This document shows, one piece after another, positions 1-9,363 of a stretch of 64,000 nt of DNA; the first letter of the stretch is position 1, and every line of letters starts with the position of its first letter. Both the position numbers and the translations under genes were made by a program. Origin of the DNA: Vibrio fluminensis (GTDB lineage Bacteria > Pseudomonadota > Gammaproteobacteria > Enterobacterales > Vibrionaceae); the NCBI RefSeq assembly GCF_015278125.1, contig NZ_JADILO010000005.1, forward strand, positions 109,078-173,077. Direction: 5' to 3'. The notes under the pieces were generated by a model. The model made no database searches, had not been told where the DNA came from, and saw only the letters and a list, made by a program, of their open reading frames with translations.

Positions 1-1
1 A

Positions 2-151
2 GAAATAAGAGTAATCAGACATGGTGCCTCCGGTGCAAATGTGTACCACTTAAGTGTGGCAGTTCCTCGGGTAGGGGAATCCATGCCATTCGTTATAACT
101 ACTTGGCAGCATGATCTCCCTCGAAATATATTCTTACAGCTTTGCAAGTGA
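2..151 (+). CDS. C-terminal end of an unknown protein (partial)
   Basis: The frame is open from the window edge to a TGA at 149-151 and gives 49 residues ending in LQLCK. It is the only forward frame of the three that stays open this long here. I do not recognise the family. The short string SMPFV also appears at the end of the frame at 1068-1250, which may be chance. The 5' part lies outside the window, so identity cannot be judged, and the call rests only on the open frame. Confidence 0.3.
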   Translation, partial: EIRVIRHGASGANVYHLSVAVPRVGESMPFVITTWQHDLPRNIFLQLCK

Positions 152-202
152 AGGTCACTATAGCTAGTTTGTTCTTTATACAGTCATAAGTTAGGAACAC
201 AC

Positions 203-463
203 ATGTTCAAGTGCCCAAACTGCTCAGCGCCCTTGACCGTATGGGATAAACTCAATTTCACCCCTGATAAACCAGTGATTTGTAAAAAATGCTCGCAAAA
301 GTTATTACCGTTTAGAGTGTATTATTTTGGAACATTTTTTGTTCTGACTTTTGGCACGTCCTCTTTAATAAACTATCTCGAATTCAATGCGTTAAGTGCA
401 TCAGGGATAGCATTGACGTGTAGCTTCTTCCTATATATATGTCAGCCAATTCGAAAAGCTTAG
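203..463 (+). CDS. Small zinc-ribbon protein with two membrane segments
   Basis: This 86-residue protein starts with a four-cysteine zinc ribbon: CPNC at residues 4-7 and CKKC at about 27-30. Two hydrophobic stretches follow (about 42-58 and 66-80) and should form a membrane hairpin. The ATG is preceded by AGGAAC. No named family was recognised. Zinc-ribbon/membrane proteins of this size are common hypothetical genes in vibrios. It stands alone, 190 bases before a GFA gene, so context gives no function. Probably a real gene, function unknown. Confidence 0.6.
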   Translation: MFKCPNCSAPLTVWDKLNFTPDKPVICKKCSQKLLPFRVYYFGTFFVLTFGTSSLINYLEFNALSASGIALTCSFFLYICQPIRKA

Positions 464-653
464 TTATAACACATATGAGCCTTCTACCTGTCAATAGGCA
501 ATAACATTCTGTTGGCTGCGCAAAAAGCCAATGCTCTTCGAACAACAGGTGGTTAGAGTGTAAGAATTTAGCTAACTTTATATAGTAATGAACATAGTGT
601 TCAGGCGTTTTAGCCAATTTTAAGTTTAGCGTATTACAATTATTGGAGGATTC

Positions 654-1067
654 ATGAAAGGTCAGGGAAAGTGCCTATGTGGCTTGGTTCAGTTGGAAGT
701 AGAGTACGCCAGTAATGAACTAGCGGCTTGTCATTGTAGTATGTGTCGAAATTGGTCTGGCGGTCCGATGTTAGCCATCGATTGCGCTGATTCAGTTAAA
801 ATATCAGGCGAAGCAAACGTTGTAAGGTATCGATCATCAGATTGGGCAGAAAGAGGTTTCTGCGGTAAATGTGGCACCCATTTATTCTACTTTTTAGTAC
901 CAAATAATCAGTATCATCTTCCTGTCGGACTATTGATGTCAGGGGCAGATTTCAAGCTAACTCACCAAATATTCATTGATGAAAAGCCAGAATATTATGA
1001 TTTTGAAAATGAAACGCAAAATATGACAGGTGCAGAAGTTTTTGCTTACTTTGAAAGTGGTGAGTAA
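654..1067 (+). CDS. GFA (glutathione-dependent formaldehyde-activating) family protein
   Basis: The 137-residue protein carries the GFA/CENP-V zinc signature: C7-x-C9 near the N terminus, C26-x-C28-x2-C31, and C70-x2-C73 followed by GTHLF. These cysteines bind the structural and catalytic zinc ions in the family. The family includes S-(hydroxymethyl)glutathione synthase, but most members have no proven substrate, so the enzymatic role is inference. A strong GGAGG site lies 6 bases before the ATG. Length is normal for the family. It stands alone in an accessory-looking stretch. Confidence 0.85.
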   Translation: MKGQGKCLCGLVQLEVEYASNELAACHCSMCRNWSGGPMLAIDCADSVKISGEANVVRYRSSDWAERGFCGKCGTHLFYFLVPNNQYHLPVGLLMSGADFKLTHQIFIDEKPEYYDFENETQNMTGAEVFAYFESGE

Positions 1068-1250
1068 GTCGGTACTTCTGACAGTTTGCTCGGTTTCACT
1101 TCAAATTCAGTAATTGTATTAATTAGTCGATATGCGCTCACCGTATTTAGCAGGGAACCAAGTAGTTTGTTTACTATTAAGGACATAGAAACGTTGTTAG
1201 AAAAACGATATGGTCAGTCTATGCCATTCGTTCAATGGTCGGAGGGTTAA
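1068..1250 (+). other. Open frame without an early start codon, possible gene remnant
   Basis: Reading on in frame from the GFA stop gives 60 open codons to a TAA at 1248-1250. The later part looks protein-like (an ETLLEKRYGQSMPFVQW stretch), yet the first ATG in frame comes only near 1220. The TAA sits directly on the GGAGGG site and ATG (1252) of the next gene, the usual layout for coupled genes. I read it as the 3' end of a gene that has lost its start, or one using TTG at 1089. It may also be non-coding. Confidence 0.3.
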
Positions 1251-1251
1251 T

Positions 1252-1734
1252 ATGCAGTGGAGTAAACGTAAGAAGCGGGTGGAAAGCTTCTTTGCTGACT
1301 CAGTTAAGGGGCGAGTAGAACTGCGCACAACACATTACAGATCAACACATGATCAACAAGGTCGTGGTTATATCACCTTCGATAAGAACGAAGTATGGAG
1401 TATGTGTACTCTGTCATTTTACTCAGTTGAATATGAACGAATTGACGTCTTCGTAAGTGAAGTAATCACGCCCTATCAAGCTCAACTGCTTGCTCATGAA
1501 CAGCTCAAGTCAGAGGGTAGGTTAAGTCAGTACCTGTACTATGAATCACTCGACGAATACTGCGATAACACAATTGAAGAATCATTAACGTCACCGAATC
1601 TACTCATACGGTGTTTGGCTTTGCTTGATTCTCGTTTAGGGCAGAGACGCATACGTAAAATTGACTTAGACAAAGAAAGCCCAATGTTTGCGAAGTTTTA
1701 TGAGATAAGAAGAGAATGTGACAATGCCATTTAA
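1252..1734 (+). CDS. SF0329-family-like hypothetical protein
   Basis: I chose the ATG at 1252 over one 42 bases upstream because GGAGGG sits just before it and because the family typically begins MQWSK, as here. The 160-residue product has the pattern I associate with the SF0329 family: a basic N terminus, VKGRVEL, then TTHYRSTHDQQGRGYITFD and WSMCTLSF. No biochemical role is known to me for the family. There is no signal peptide or membrane segment. It is a stand-alone accessory gene. Confidence 0.65.
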   Translation: MQWSKRKKRVESFFADSVKGRVELRTTHYRSTHDQQGRGYITFDKNEVWSMCTLSFYSVEYERIDVFVSEVITPYQAQLLAHEQLKSEGRLSQYLYYESLDEYCDNTIEESLTSPNLLIRCLALLDSRLGQRRIRKIDLDKESPMFAKFYEIRRECDNAI

Positions 1735-1825
1735 TAGTTGCGTTAGCCTGACTGCTAACTTTTGGCATTTTGAGTTCTAGTTGGCATTTATAGAGGAATA
1801 GGGAGTCATAATTGACCGTTTGGGC

Positions 1826-2079
1826 AACAACTCTCTTGAGTAATCACTTCTCGCTACAATGAGTGAGTGGAGCAAATTAGCTCCGCTCATCAAAAGCCAG
1901 TCTAAAATGAAACTTAAGGAGCTTTCGGGGATCCATATGTTCCATCTTATATACTTCGCAGTTACCATTCGGCTTATAAGACAAAATTCCGAACAGCACC
2001 TTATCGAGTTGTCTATGACGTCATTGATAATGTGATGGTCGTATACATATTGGCTATAGGGATGCATGGATTACCATAA
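1826..2079 (+). pseudogene. Decayed RelE-type toxin gene
   Basis: Two frames together give a nearly full RelE/ParE-superfamily toxin. The first (about 1853-1936) reads SEWSKLAPLIKSQ...KLKEL, matching the usual KEW.KL...KKKLKE helix. After a two-base shift at about 1937-1938 the second gives VPSYILRSYHSAYKTKFR and then YRVVYDVIDNVMVVYILAIG, matching the YKIKLRSSGYRLVYQV core. A TAA at 1841-1843 interrupts the N terminus, and the end differs from the usual KRERSEVY. The relic stops 3 bases before liuE. No antitoxin gene is visible. The match is from memory of RelE sequences. Confidence 0.72.
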
Positions 2080-2082
2080 ATG

Positions 2083-2976
2083 CTATGGCTCCCCTAAAGC
2101 CAACGCCACTTTTGAGACAGGCTGTTTACCTAGGGCGCGGCAAATCTCCCAGCCAGCTTGGTTGATGGCATCGATATCAACGCCTGTTTCAATGCCTAGG
2201 TTGTGACAAAGATAGAGCACATCTTCCGTTGCTACGTTGCCACTGGCGCCTTTCGCATAAGGGCAGCCACCTAAACCTGCGACTGCGCTGTCTACAGTAC
2301 CAATACCCATCAACAATGCTTGGTAAATGTTTGCTAAAGCTTGTCCGTAAGTATCATGGAAATGTACTGCTAAGGCATCTTTTGGTAGTTGCTTAAACAG
2401 TGCATCAAGCATCGCTTCGACTCGTTTCGGCGTTGCTTTGCCGACCGTATCTCCGAGTGAGATTTCATAGCACCCCATATCAAACAGTTTACTGGCGATT
2501 AAAGCGGTCTGCTCTGGCTTGATGTTGCCCTCATAAGGACAAACCATGGTGCAAGAGAGATAGCCGCGTACGTCAATTTTATGTTGTTGAGCGAGGGCGA
2601 TCACAGGTTCAAAGCGCTGTAAGCTTTCCTCGATAGAACAGTTAATGTTCTTTTGACTAAAGGACTCGGAAGCAGAACCAAACACCGCGACTTGTTTCAC
2701 GCCACTTTCTATCGCACGCTCTAAACCGGCAAGATTAGGGGTGAGGGCGCTATAGATGATCCCCGGCTGCTGGTGGATGTTGGCAAAAACCTGAGCGGAG
2801 TCTGCCATCTGTGGCACCCATTTGGGTGACACAAATGATCCGGCTTCGATGTGTTTGAGTCCGCTGTGGCTTAATCGGTTGATTAAGCGAACTTTGTCCT
2901 CTAGCATGACTGACTGTTCATTTTGCAGCCCATCACGTGCACCAACTTCAACGATGTTAACTTTGGTTGGAAGCAT
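2083..2976 (-). CDS. liuE: Hydroxymethylglutaryl-CoA lyase
   Basis: This enzyme cleaves HMG-CoA to acetoacetate and acetyl-CoA, the last step of leucine breakdown. The 297-residue protein starts with the family motif VEVGARDGLQNE, with catalytic Arg14 and Asp15. It has HFHDTYG for metal binding and, near the C terminus, the GGCPYAKGASGNVATED signature with the catalytic cysteine. Length is normal (mvaB type). Its first 20 bases overlap the end of liuD, so translation is probably coupled. It is the last gene of the leftward liu operon. Confidence 0.93.
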   Translation of the reverse strand: MLPTKVNIVEVGARDGLQNEQSVMLEDKVRLINRLSHSGLKHIEAGSFVSPKWVPQMADSAQVFANIHQQPGIIYSALTPNLAGLERAIESGVKQVAVFGSASESFSQKNINCSIEESLQRFEPVIALAQQHKIDVRGYLSCTMVCPYEGNIKPEQTALIASKLFDMGCYEISLGDTVGKATPKRVEAMLDALFKQLPKDALAVHFHDTYGQALANIYQALLMGIGTVDSAVAGLGGCPYAKGASGNVATEDVLYLCHNLGIETGVDIDAINQAGWEICRALGKQPVSKVALALGEP

Positions 2977-5017
2977 GTTTTATCTCCGGAGTGGAATCAT
3001 CATCTGGCGTAGAGAGATGCAGTAGCACGGCGCCGTGCTGAACTTGATCGCCCAACTCACATAACACATCATCAATGACTGCGGCTTGGGTGGCATTGAT
3101 GGTGTATTCCATCTTCATTGCTTCAACTACTAACAATGGGTCACCTTGTGCGACTTGGTCGCCTTTCTCAACCAGAAGGGCGGAGACAATGCCATTGAGC
3201 GGTGCCGTCGGGTTGAGCTCTTCTTGGTTATCTTGAGCCGATTCATAGTTGGGCTGATGAGTAAATTCATAGGCTTGCCCTTGATAGAAAACAGCCGTCG
3301 AATCTGGAGTCACTTGTGCTTGAAAGTGGTAGCGTACGCCATCGATTTCTACAGTCATGACCGCGCCATTTTTAATAATCGTGTCAATATTCGTGTCAAT
3401 AGTCGTCACGCGGTACAGTTGGTCTTGCACATTCACTTTGAAGTGATTGTTTCTTTGACCAGTATGGGTAATGACTGTTTGGTGATTTTCGTTTTTCTTA
3501 CTTTCATTTGGATGAGTGAAGTTGAATCGAGACACATGCTGCTGCGAGAGTCGAAAGCCTTCACGGCTTGGTTCAGGTAGCGTCTTTCGGTGCTGTGGGC
3601 ATGATTGGTTTAGGCGTGCGATGGTCGCCATAGTCAGCAAGATTGCGTGCTCGCAGGTTTGTCGTTGTTGGATCGACTCTTGGTGGGTGATTAGAAAGTC
3701 AGTATCCAAAGCAACGTCAGCAAAAGCATCCTGGCTGATAATGCTGTGCAAATAGCCAATATTGGTGGTGATACCGAGGACATGATAGTGGCTTAATGCC
3801 TCTTTAAGCAGTCTAATGGCGCTGGTGCGAGTATCGCCGAATACAATCAGCTTGCTGATCATCGGATCATAATATTCGCTAACACTATCGCCTTGTACAA
3901 TCCCGCTGTCTACACGAACGTTCGAAAGAAAGCTTGGCTCAGAGAGATAATGGATTTTCCCTGTAGAGGGTATAAAGTCACGGGCAGGATCTTCTGCGTA
4001 AATGCGTAGCTCAATGGCGTGCCCTGAATGGACAATGTCATGCTGCGTAATTGGTAAAGCTTCACCTGATGCTACTCGTAACTGCCATTCGACCAAATCT
4101 ACACCGGTAATGAGTTCAGTCACTGGATGTTCAACCTGCAAGCGCGTGTTCATTTCCATAAAGTAGAATTCGCCACTGCTATCGAGCAGGAATTCCACCG
4201 TTCCTGCCCCAACGTAATTAATCGCTTGGGCAGCTTGTACAGCGGCTTCACCCATGGTACGACGCAGTTGATCGCTCAATCCAGGCGCTGGGGCTTCTTC
4301 AACCACTTTCTGGTGGCGACGTTGGATTGAACAATCGCGGTCTGATAAGTAGAGGCAATGGCCATGTTGATCTGCAAATACTTGGATTTCAACATGGCGC
4401 GGTTTTACGATGCATTTTTCAATTAAGAGTTGTTGGTCGCCAAAGCTCGATTGAGCTTCACGCTGAGCACTCTCTATGGCGAATGGCATTTCTTCTGCGC
4501 GGTTGACGACCCGCATCCCTTTACCGCCGCCGCCCATGACTGCTTTGAGCATTACCGGGTAGCCAATTTTGTTTGCTTCCTCGGTAAGGTGCTTGAGTGA
4601 ATTATCTTGACCGTGGTAGCCGGGGACCAATGGTACCTTGGCTTGTTCCATAATCGCTTTCGCTTGGGATTTAGATCCCATTTGGTCAATCGCATCAACA
4701 GGTGGACCGATAAATACGATCCCATTCTCTTGGCACGCTTTGGCGAACTGGGCGTTTTCTGAAAGAAAACCGTAACCGGGATGAATGGCGTCCACTTGAT
4801 GCTGCTTAGCCACTTGGATGATCTTATCGATATTTAAGTAGGATTCACTCGCAGGAGATGAGCCAATATACTCAGCAATATCCGCTTGCTTGCAATGCTG
4901 ACTAGTGCGGTCTGCATCGGAGTATACCGCAACGGTTTCGACGCCCATTTCTTTTGCTGTGCGCATGACTCGACAGGCAATTTCACCACGGTTGGCGATT
5001 AAAATTCGTTTAAACAT
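2957..5017 (-). CDS. liuD: Methylcrotonyl-CoA carboxylase biotin-carrying (alpha) subunit
   Basis: The 686-residue subunit carboxylates its own biotin and hands the carboxyl group to LiuB for 3-methylcrotonyl-CoA. The start is MFKRILIANRGEIA, the standard opening of biotin carboxylases, with GGAGGT before the ATG at 5017; a longer frame upstream runs into liuC. The order is biotin carboxylase N-terminal domain, ATP-grasp (GGGGKGMR), C-terminal domain, then a biotinyl domain with EAMKME, the biotin lysine being about residue 635. One base separates it from the liuC stop, and its end overlaps liuE. Confidence 0.93.
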   Translation of the reverse strand: MFKRILIANRGEIACRVMRTAKEMGVETVAVYSDADRTSQHCKQADIAEYIGSSPASESYLNIDKIIQVAKQHQVDAIHPGYGFLSENAQFAKACQENGIVFIGPPVDAIDQMGSKSQAKAIMEQAKVPLVPGYHGQDNSLKHLTEEANKIGYPVMLKAVMGGGGKGMRVVNRAEEMPFAIESAQREAQSSFGDQQLLIEKCIVKPRHVEIQVFADQHGHCLYLSDRDCSIQRRHQKVVEEAPAPGLSDQLRRTMGEAAVQAAQAINYVGAGTVEFLLDSSGEFYFMEMNTRLQVEHPVTELITGVDLVEWQLRVASGEALPITQHDIVHSGHAIELRIYAEDPARDFIPSTGKIHYLSEPSFLSNVRVDSGIVQGDSVSEYYDPMISKLIVFGDTRTSAIRLLKEALSHYHVLGITTNIGYLHSIISQDAFADVALDTDFLITHQESIQQRQTCEHAILLTMATIARLNQSCPQHRKTLPEPSREGFRLSQQHVSRFNFTHPNESKKNENHQTVITHTGQRNNHFKVNVQDQLYRVTTIDTNIDTIIKNGAVMTVEIDGVRYHFQAQVTPDSTAVFYQGQAYEFTHQPNYESAQDNQEELNPTAPLNGIVSALLVEKGDQVAQGDPLLVVEAMKMEYTINATQAAVIDDVLCELGDQVQHGAVLLHLSTPDDDSTPEIKHASNQS

Positions 5018-5018
5018 A

Positions 5019-5792
5019 TTACCTCCAAACCGGTGAACGTTTTGCAAAGAATGCGCTAAGCCCTTCTTGACCCTCTTTGGAGACTCGAGCAGAAGCGATC
5101 GCTTGGCTGGTGTGATCAATCAAGGCTTGATCAATAGGTTGATTGTCACAATGCAGACAGAGCTGTTTAGCCGCTGCTAAAGCATTGGGACCATGACTGG
5201 CTAACTGTTGTGTGATGCTGTTGGCAAGTTCATGGGGCTGATAGGAAAGATGGTGGAGGATCGCTAAGTTTAATGCTGTATCACTGTCGATGACCTCTGC
5301 CGTTAAAAAGTAACGACGGCATTGTCTTTGACCAATGGTGCGCATTACATAAGGCCCAATCGTTGCTGGGATTAACCCCAACTTGACTTCACTGAGACAA
5401 AAGCGGCTATCAGGTGTGCCTATCGCAATATCGCAGCAGCAAATTAAGCCGAGCGCACCGCCATACGCAGCCCCTTGGGCAATAACGATGGTAGGCTTAG
5501 GGAAGGTATCGAGTTTATGCAGCAGCAAGGCTAATTGCTGCGCGTCACGCAAGTTGTCTTGCTCGGACATACTCGCCATCGATTTCATCCAGTTTAAATC
5601 CGCTCCGGCGGAAAAGTGTTTACCATTCGCGTCTAAAACCAGCGCGTTAAGTGATGAGTCTTGTTTTAACTCATCCAGTTTGGTGATTAAATTGGCAATC
5701 AGCACATCGTCAAACGCGTTGTGCTTTTCAGGGCGATTGAGGGTTAACCAAGCCACGCCGTTGCTGTCTTTTTCAAGCAGTAGTCCTGTCAT
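5019..5792 (-). CDS. liuC: Methylglutaconyl-CoA hydratase (crotonase family)
   Basis: This 257-residue crotonase-fold protein should hydrate 3-methylglutaconyl-CoA to HMG-CoA. Visible motifs are the N-terminal LTLNRPEKHNAFD, the oxyanion-hole segment HFSAGADLNWM and the second loop AYGGALGLICCCDIA. The specific substrate is inferred from its place between the two methylcrotonyl-CoA carboxylase genes, as in known liu operons. The C-terminal FFAKRSPVW ending is typical of this branch. Confidence 0.9.
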   Translation of the reverse strand: MTGLLLEKDSNGVAWLTLNRPEKHNAFDDVLIANLITKLDELKQDSSLNALVLDANGKHFSAGADLNWMKSMASMSEQDNLRDAQQLALLLHKLDTFPKPTIVIAQGAAYGGALGLICCCDIAIGTPDSRFCLSEVKLGLIPATIGPYVMRTIGQRQCRRYFLTAEVIDSDTALNLAILHHLSYQPHELANSITQQLASHGPNALAAAKQLCLHCDNQPIDQALIDHTSQAIASARVSKEGQEGLSAFFAKRSPVWR

Positions 5793-5865
5793 ATGACGTC
5801 CTGTGTCAAAATTAACGTTGAACCTTTGTCTTTTTAATTTTAGTAGATAAAGATCAATATGTTAT

Positions 5866-7473
5866 TTACATGCGGAAGATACCGAATTTGCTCTCTGGAA
5901 TCGGTGCATTTAACGCGGCTGATAATGCTATGCCAACTACATCGCGGGTTTTGACCGGGTCAATAATGCCGTCATCCCACAGGCGAGCACTGGCGTAATA
6001 GGCGTGGCTCTGGGTTTGGTATTGGTCGATGATCGGCTGCTTGAACTGTTGCTCTTGCTCGTCACTCCAGCTTTCACCCTTACGTGCTTTGATGTCTCGC
6101 GTGACTTGCGCCATAACATTGGCTGCTTGGTCACCGCCCATAACTGAAATGCGGGCATTGGGCCACATCCACATCATGGTAGGGTCATAAGCACGACCGC
6201 ACATGCCGTAGTTACCAGCACCGTATGAGCCACCAATGATCACGGTAAATTTAGGTACATCGGCGCAAGAGACCGCCATCACCATTTTGGCGCCGTGTTT
6301 GGCAATCCCTTCGGCTTCATACTTTTGTCCCACCATAAAGCCAGTGATGTTCTGCAAAAACAGCAAAGGTATTTTTCGTTGCGCGCAAAGCTCAATAAAG
6401 TGAGCCCCTTTTTGTGCGGATTCGGAAAATAGAATGCCATTGTTGGCGACAATGCCAATAGGCATGCCGTGGATATGTGCAAAACCACAGACCAGCGTTT
6501 CACCAAATTGGGCTTTAAACTCATCGAATTGAGAGTCATCGACGATACGAGCAATCACTTCTTTGACGTCAAACGGCTTTTTGAGATCGCTACCCACAAT
6601 GCCGTAAAGCTCTTCGGCGGGGTAACGTGGAGAGAGTACGGGCTTGTGTTTAAGCTGAGTGGGTTTGAGGACGTTGAGTTGCCCAACGGCCCGACGCGCC
6701 AGCTCCAAGGCGTGATGATCGTTATCTGCGCTGTAGTCCGCGACCCCTGAGGTTTTGCAGTGGACATCGGCGCCGCCAAGCTCTTCGGCGCTCACTTCTT
6801 CACCGGTCGCCGCTTTAACCAAAGGAGGCCCCGCGAGGAATATGGTGCCTTGCTGTTTAACAATGATTGAAACGTCACACATCGCGGGAACATACGCACC
6901 GCCCGCAGTACATAGCCCCATAACAACAGCGATTTGCCCAATACCTTGCGCAGACATGCGAGCTTGGTTATAGAAAATACGACCAAAGTGCTCTTTGTCG
7001 GGGAAGACTTCATCTTGCCTTGGTAGGTTAGCGCCGCCAGAGTCGACTAAGTAGACGCAAGGCAATCGACATTTAAGCGCGATTTCTTGTGCTCTAAGGT
7101 GTTTTTTAACGGTTAGCGGGTAGTAACTGCCACCTTTTACTGTGACGTCATTGGCGACGATCATGCATTCGGTACCATTGATCACGCCTATGCCTGCCAC
7201 GACACCGCCACAGGGTACATAGTCTGGGTAGACATCCCAGGCGGCAAATTGACCTATTTCGAGGAAAGATGAGCCCGAGTCGAGGAGGGCAAGAATACGC
7301 TCGCGAACTGCAATTTTGCCTTTTTTACGTTGATGTTCGCGCGCCGTTTCACCACCGCCATCTTCAATTTGGTTGACTACGGTGTAGAGCTCATCGACTA
7401 AGTGTGCCATTGAATGGTAGTTTTGCTGATATTGCTCGGATTGCGGATTTATTTTGCTAATAATCTGTGCCAT
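5866..7473 (-). CDS. liuB: Methylcrotonyl-CoA carboxylase carboxyltransferase (beta) subunit
   Basis: This subunit transfers CO2 from biotin on LiuD to 3-methylcrotonyl-CoA. I chose the start MAQIISK (535 residues) over MEKQF five codons upstream because GGAGAAG lies 9 bases before it. Family features include [17 protein letters not shown], the acyl-CoA site CGGVVAGIG and the carboxybiotin-side stretch [18 protein letters not shown]. It is a full-length carboxyltransferase. The gap to liuC is 73 bases and to liuA 75 bases, within one operon. Confidence 0.93.
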   Translation of the reverse strand: MAQIISKINPQSEQYQQNYHSMAHLVDELYTVVNQIEDGGGETAREHQRKKGKIAVRERILALLDSGSSFLEIGQFAAWDVYPDYVPCGGVVAGIGVINGTECMIVANDVTVKGGSYYPLTVKKHLRAQEIALKCRLPCVYLVDSGGANLPRQDEVFPDKEHFGRIFYNQARMSAQGIGQIAVVMGLCTAGGAYVPAMCDVSIIVKQQGTIFLAGPPLVKAATGEEVSAEELGGADVHCKTSGVADYSADNDHHALELARRAVGQLNVLKPTQLKHKPVLSPRYPAEELYGIVGSDLKKPFDVKEVIARIVDDSQFDEFKAQFGETLVCGFAHIHGMPIGIVANNGILFSESAQKGAHFIELCAQRKIPLLFLQNITGFMVGQKYEAEGIAKHGAKMVMAVSCADVPKFTVIIGGSYGAGNYGMCGRAYDPTMMWMWPNARISVMGGDQAANVMAQVTRDIKARKGESWSDEQEQQFKQPIIDQYQTQSHAYYASARLWDDGIIDPVKTRDVVGIALSAALNAPIPESKFGIFRM

Positions 7474-7548
7474 GAACTGCTTCTCCATTAAGTGAACAAG
7501 CTTTTCTGCACTGGTTGATGCAGAAAAGCTGCGTATTAAAGGTGTGCA

Positions 7549-8718
7549 CTAGGCACTTTCGTTAAACAATTCTCGGCCGATAAGCATGCGGCGTATTTCC
7601 GAGGTGCCTGCGCCAATTTCATACAGCTTGGCATCACGGAGTAGGCGACCGGTATCAAACTCGTTGATATAGCCGTTGCCGCCAAGTAACTGAATCGCAT
7701 CTAGTGCCATTTTTGTAGCAAGTTCTGCGCTAAATAGGATCGCGCCTGCGGCATCTTTTCGGCTGGTTTCGCCACGATCACAGGCAGAAGCTACCGCATA
7801 AACATAGGCTTTGGCTGCATTCATTTGAGTATACATATCGGCGACTTTGGCTTGAACCAGTTGGAATTCACCAATGGATTTGCCAAATTGCTTACGGTCA
7901 TGGATATATGGCACCACAATATCCATACACGCCTGCATGATACCAAGTGGACCACCTGCGAGTACGACACGTTCATAATCCAAACCGCTCATCAACACTT
8001 TGACGCCGTGGTTTTCTTCTCCGAGGATGTTATCTACCGGTACTTCGCAATTCTCAAACACCAGTTCGCAAGTGTTCGAGCCGCGCATGCCTAATTTGTC
8101 GAGCTTCTGGGCTTGAGAAAAACCGGGGAAGCCACGCTCAATAATGAATGCGGTGATGCCTTTAGCGCCCGCTGTAAGATCGGTCTTTGCATAAACTACA
8201 TAAGTGTGGGCATCAGGACCATTGGTGATCCACATTTTATTGCCATTGAGAATGAAATGATCGCCTTTGCGCTCAGCTTTGAGTTGCATCGCGACAACGT
8301 CTGAACCTGCGCCCGGCTCACTCATGGCGAGTGCACCAACATGCTCACCAGAAACCAGCTTTGGTAGATACTTCTCTTTTTGTGCTTGTGTGCCGTTGCG
8401 GTGGATTTGATTGACACAGAGGTTTGAGTGGGCACCATAACTTAAGCCCACAGAGGCAGATGCTCGGCTAATTTCTTCCATGGCGATGACGTGCGCTAGG
8501 TAGCCCATGCCTGCACCACCGAACTGTTCGTCGATGGTCACGCCTAGTAAGCCCATATCACCCAGCTTAGACCAAAGATGGCTAGGGAATTCGTTAGATT
8601 GGTCTATAGATTGTGCAAGCGGTGCGATTTCGCTGGCTGCAAAGCTATTAATCTGCTCGCGGAGCAAATTCGTATTTTCGTCGTAGACGAAATTTAGGGA
8701 AGAGTAGGTCGATTTCAT
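7549..8718 (-). CDS. liuA: Isovaleryl-CoA dehydrogenase
   Basis: This FAD enzyme oxidises isovaleryl-CoA to 3-methylcrotonyl-CoA, the first liu step. The 389-residue protein has the acyl-CoA dehydrogenase pattern: [19 protein letters not shown] and the C-terminal [16 protein letters not shown]. The stretch [15 protein letters not shown] carries the glutamate that is the catalytic base in isovaleryl-CoA dehydrogenases, in place of the usual C-terminal one. That supports this substrate. AAGGATAA precedes the ATG. Confidence 0.92.
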   Translation of the reverse strand: MKSTYSSLNFVYDENTNLLREQINSFAASEIAPLAQSIDQSNEFPSHLWSKLGDMGLLGVTIDEQFGGAGMGYLAHVIAMEEISRASASVGLSYGAHSNLCVNQIHRNGTQAQKEKYLPKLVSGEHVGALAMSEPGAGSDVVAMQLKAERKGDHFILNGNKMWITNGPDAHTYVVYAKTDLTAGAKGITAFIIERGFPGFSQAQKLDKLGMRGSNTCELVFENCEVPVDNILGEENHGVKVLMSGLDYERVVLAGGPLGIMQACMDIVVPYIHDRKQFGKSIGEFQLVQAKVADMYTQMNAAKAYVYAVASACDRGETSRKDAAGAILFSAELATKMALDAIQLLGGNGYINEFDTGRLLRDAKLYEIGAGTSEIRRMLIGRELFNESA

Positions 8719-8764
8719 TGCTTATCCTTGCCAATTGCGCCACCTACATCCCCAAGTTCTGTGG

Positions 8765-9151
8765 TTAGATGACGCTATCACCTTTCATCGATTTAAGTGT
8801 GTTTTCACATCGCAACTTCGCCGCATTGAGCTCCATCATTACCGCGTTGATGTCATTTGCTTGTTGTTGCAATGTCGCCTTTTTCTCTTCGATAAGCCTG
8901 ATCATGTAAGTTAACTGCTCAGTACTTTGATCGGTATCGTAGAGTTCAAATAACTCTTTGATGTCCGCGAGTGAAAAGCCTAAGCGTTTTCCACGCAGAA
9001 TCAGTTTTAGTCTGATTCGGTCGCGACCATTGTAGATTCGCGTACTGCCTTTACGTTGAGGAGTAATCAAACCCAAATCTTCGTAAAAACGAATACTGCG
9101 GGTTGTAATATCAAACTCTTTAGCAAGCTCACTGATCTTAAATGTATTCAT
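8765..9151 (-). CDS. liuR: MerR-family regulator of branched-chain amino acid catabolism
   Basis: This 128-residue MerR-type protein has an N-terminal winged helix-turn-helix (FKISELAKEFDITTRSIRFYEDLGLI), then a recognition wing with RKGSTRIYN, and a coiled-coil dimer helix from about residue 80. It lacks the cysteines of metal-sensing MerR proteins, as expected for LiuR, which is thought to sense an acyl-CoA or acid intermediate. It is the first gene of the leftward operon. TTGACGTTAACGTAA-type boxes lie beside its promoter, so control of itself and of the rightward valine genes is likely. Confidence 0.88.
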   Translation of the reverse strand: MNTFKISELAKEFDITTRSIRFYEDLGLITPQRKGSTRIYNGRDRIRLKLILRGKRLGFSLADIKELFELYDTDQSTEQLTYMIRLIEEKKATLQQQANDINAVMMELNAAKLRCENTLKSMKGDSVI

Positions 9152-9189
9152 CCCTTAACCCTTGCGACTTTCGTATAACCTTTCATAAG

Positions 9190-9218
9190 AATATACAACT
9201 CGTTAACGTTAAAGTAAA
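9190..9218 (-). promoter_or_regulatory. Leftward liuR-liuE promoter with dyad
   Basis: On the minus strand TTTACT (9218-9213) and TATATT (9195-9190) are 17 bases apart. A TTAACGTTAA palindrome at 9203-9212 fills the spacer, the usual place for a MerR-family operator. It resembles the two stronger boxes on the rightward side. Promoter assignment is by inspection only. Confidence 0.55.
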
Positions 9219-9303
9219 TAAATTGCAGTATCTCGGGAGCCTTGAAATTACAGCCTTTTATTGAAATCTACATCGTCAAACGAATAGACAATTACCTCAT
9301 AAC

Positions 9304-9348
9304 TTGACGTTAACGTAAATGTTAGTATAGTTATTACGTGAACGTCAA
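9304..9348 (+). promoter_or_regulatory. Rightward promoter and paired LiuR-like boxes
   Basis: TTGACG (9304-9309) and TATAGT (9326-9331) are 16 bases apart and make a good promoter for the thiolase-valine genes. The box TTGACGTTAACGTAA (9304-9318) covers the -35. A second box, TTACGTGAACGTCAA (9334-9348), is the reverse complement of the first with one mismatch; their centres are 30 bases apart. The sequence resembles described LiuR sites. The second box would lie near the transcription start. Confidence 0.65.
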
Positions 9349-9363
9349 CAAAAGGTTAATGAA

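Noticed and set aside
1735..1800. Possible integron attC site (GTTAGCC...GCTAAC and repeated TTGGCATTT)
   Set aside because: The core does not fit GTTRRRY and no matching partner core was found, so the integron origin of the left end remains a guess.
1777..2067. 96-codon reverse open frame
   Set aside because: It lies antisense to the RelE relic, has no recognisable features and no ribosome site.
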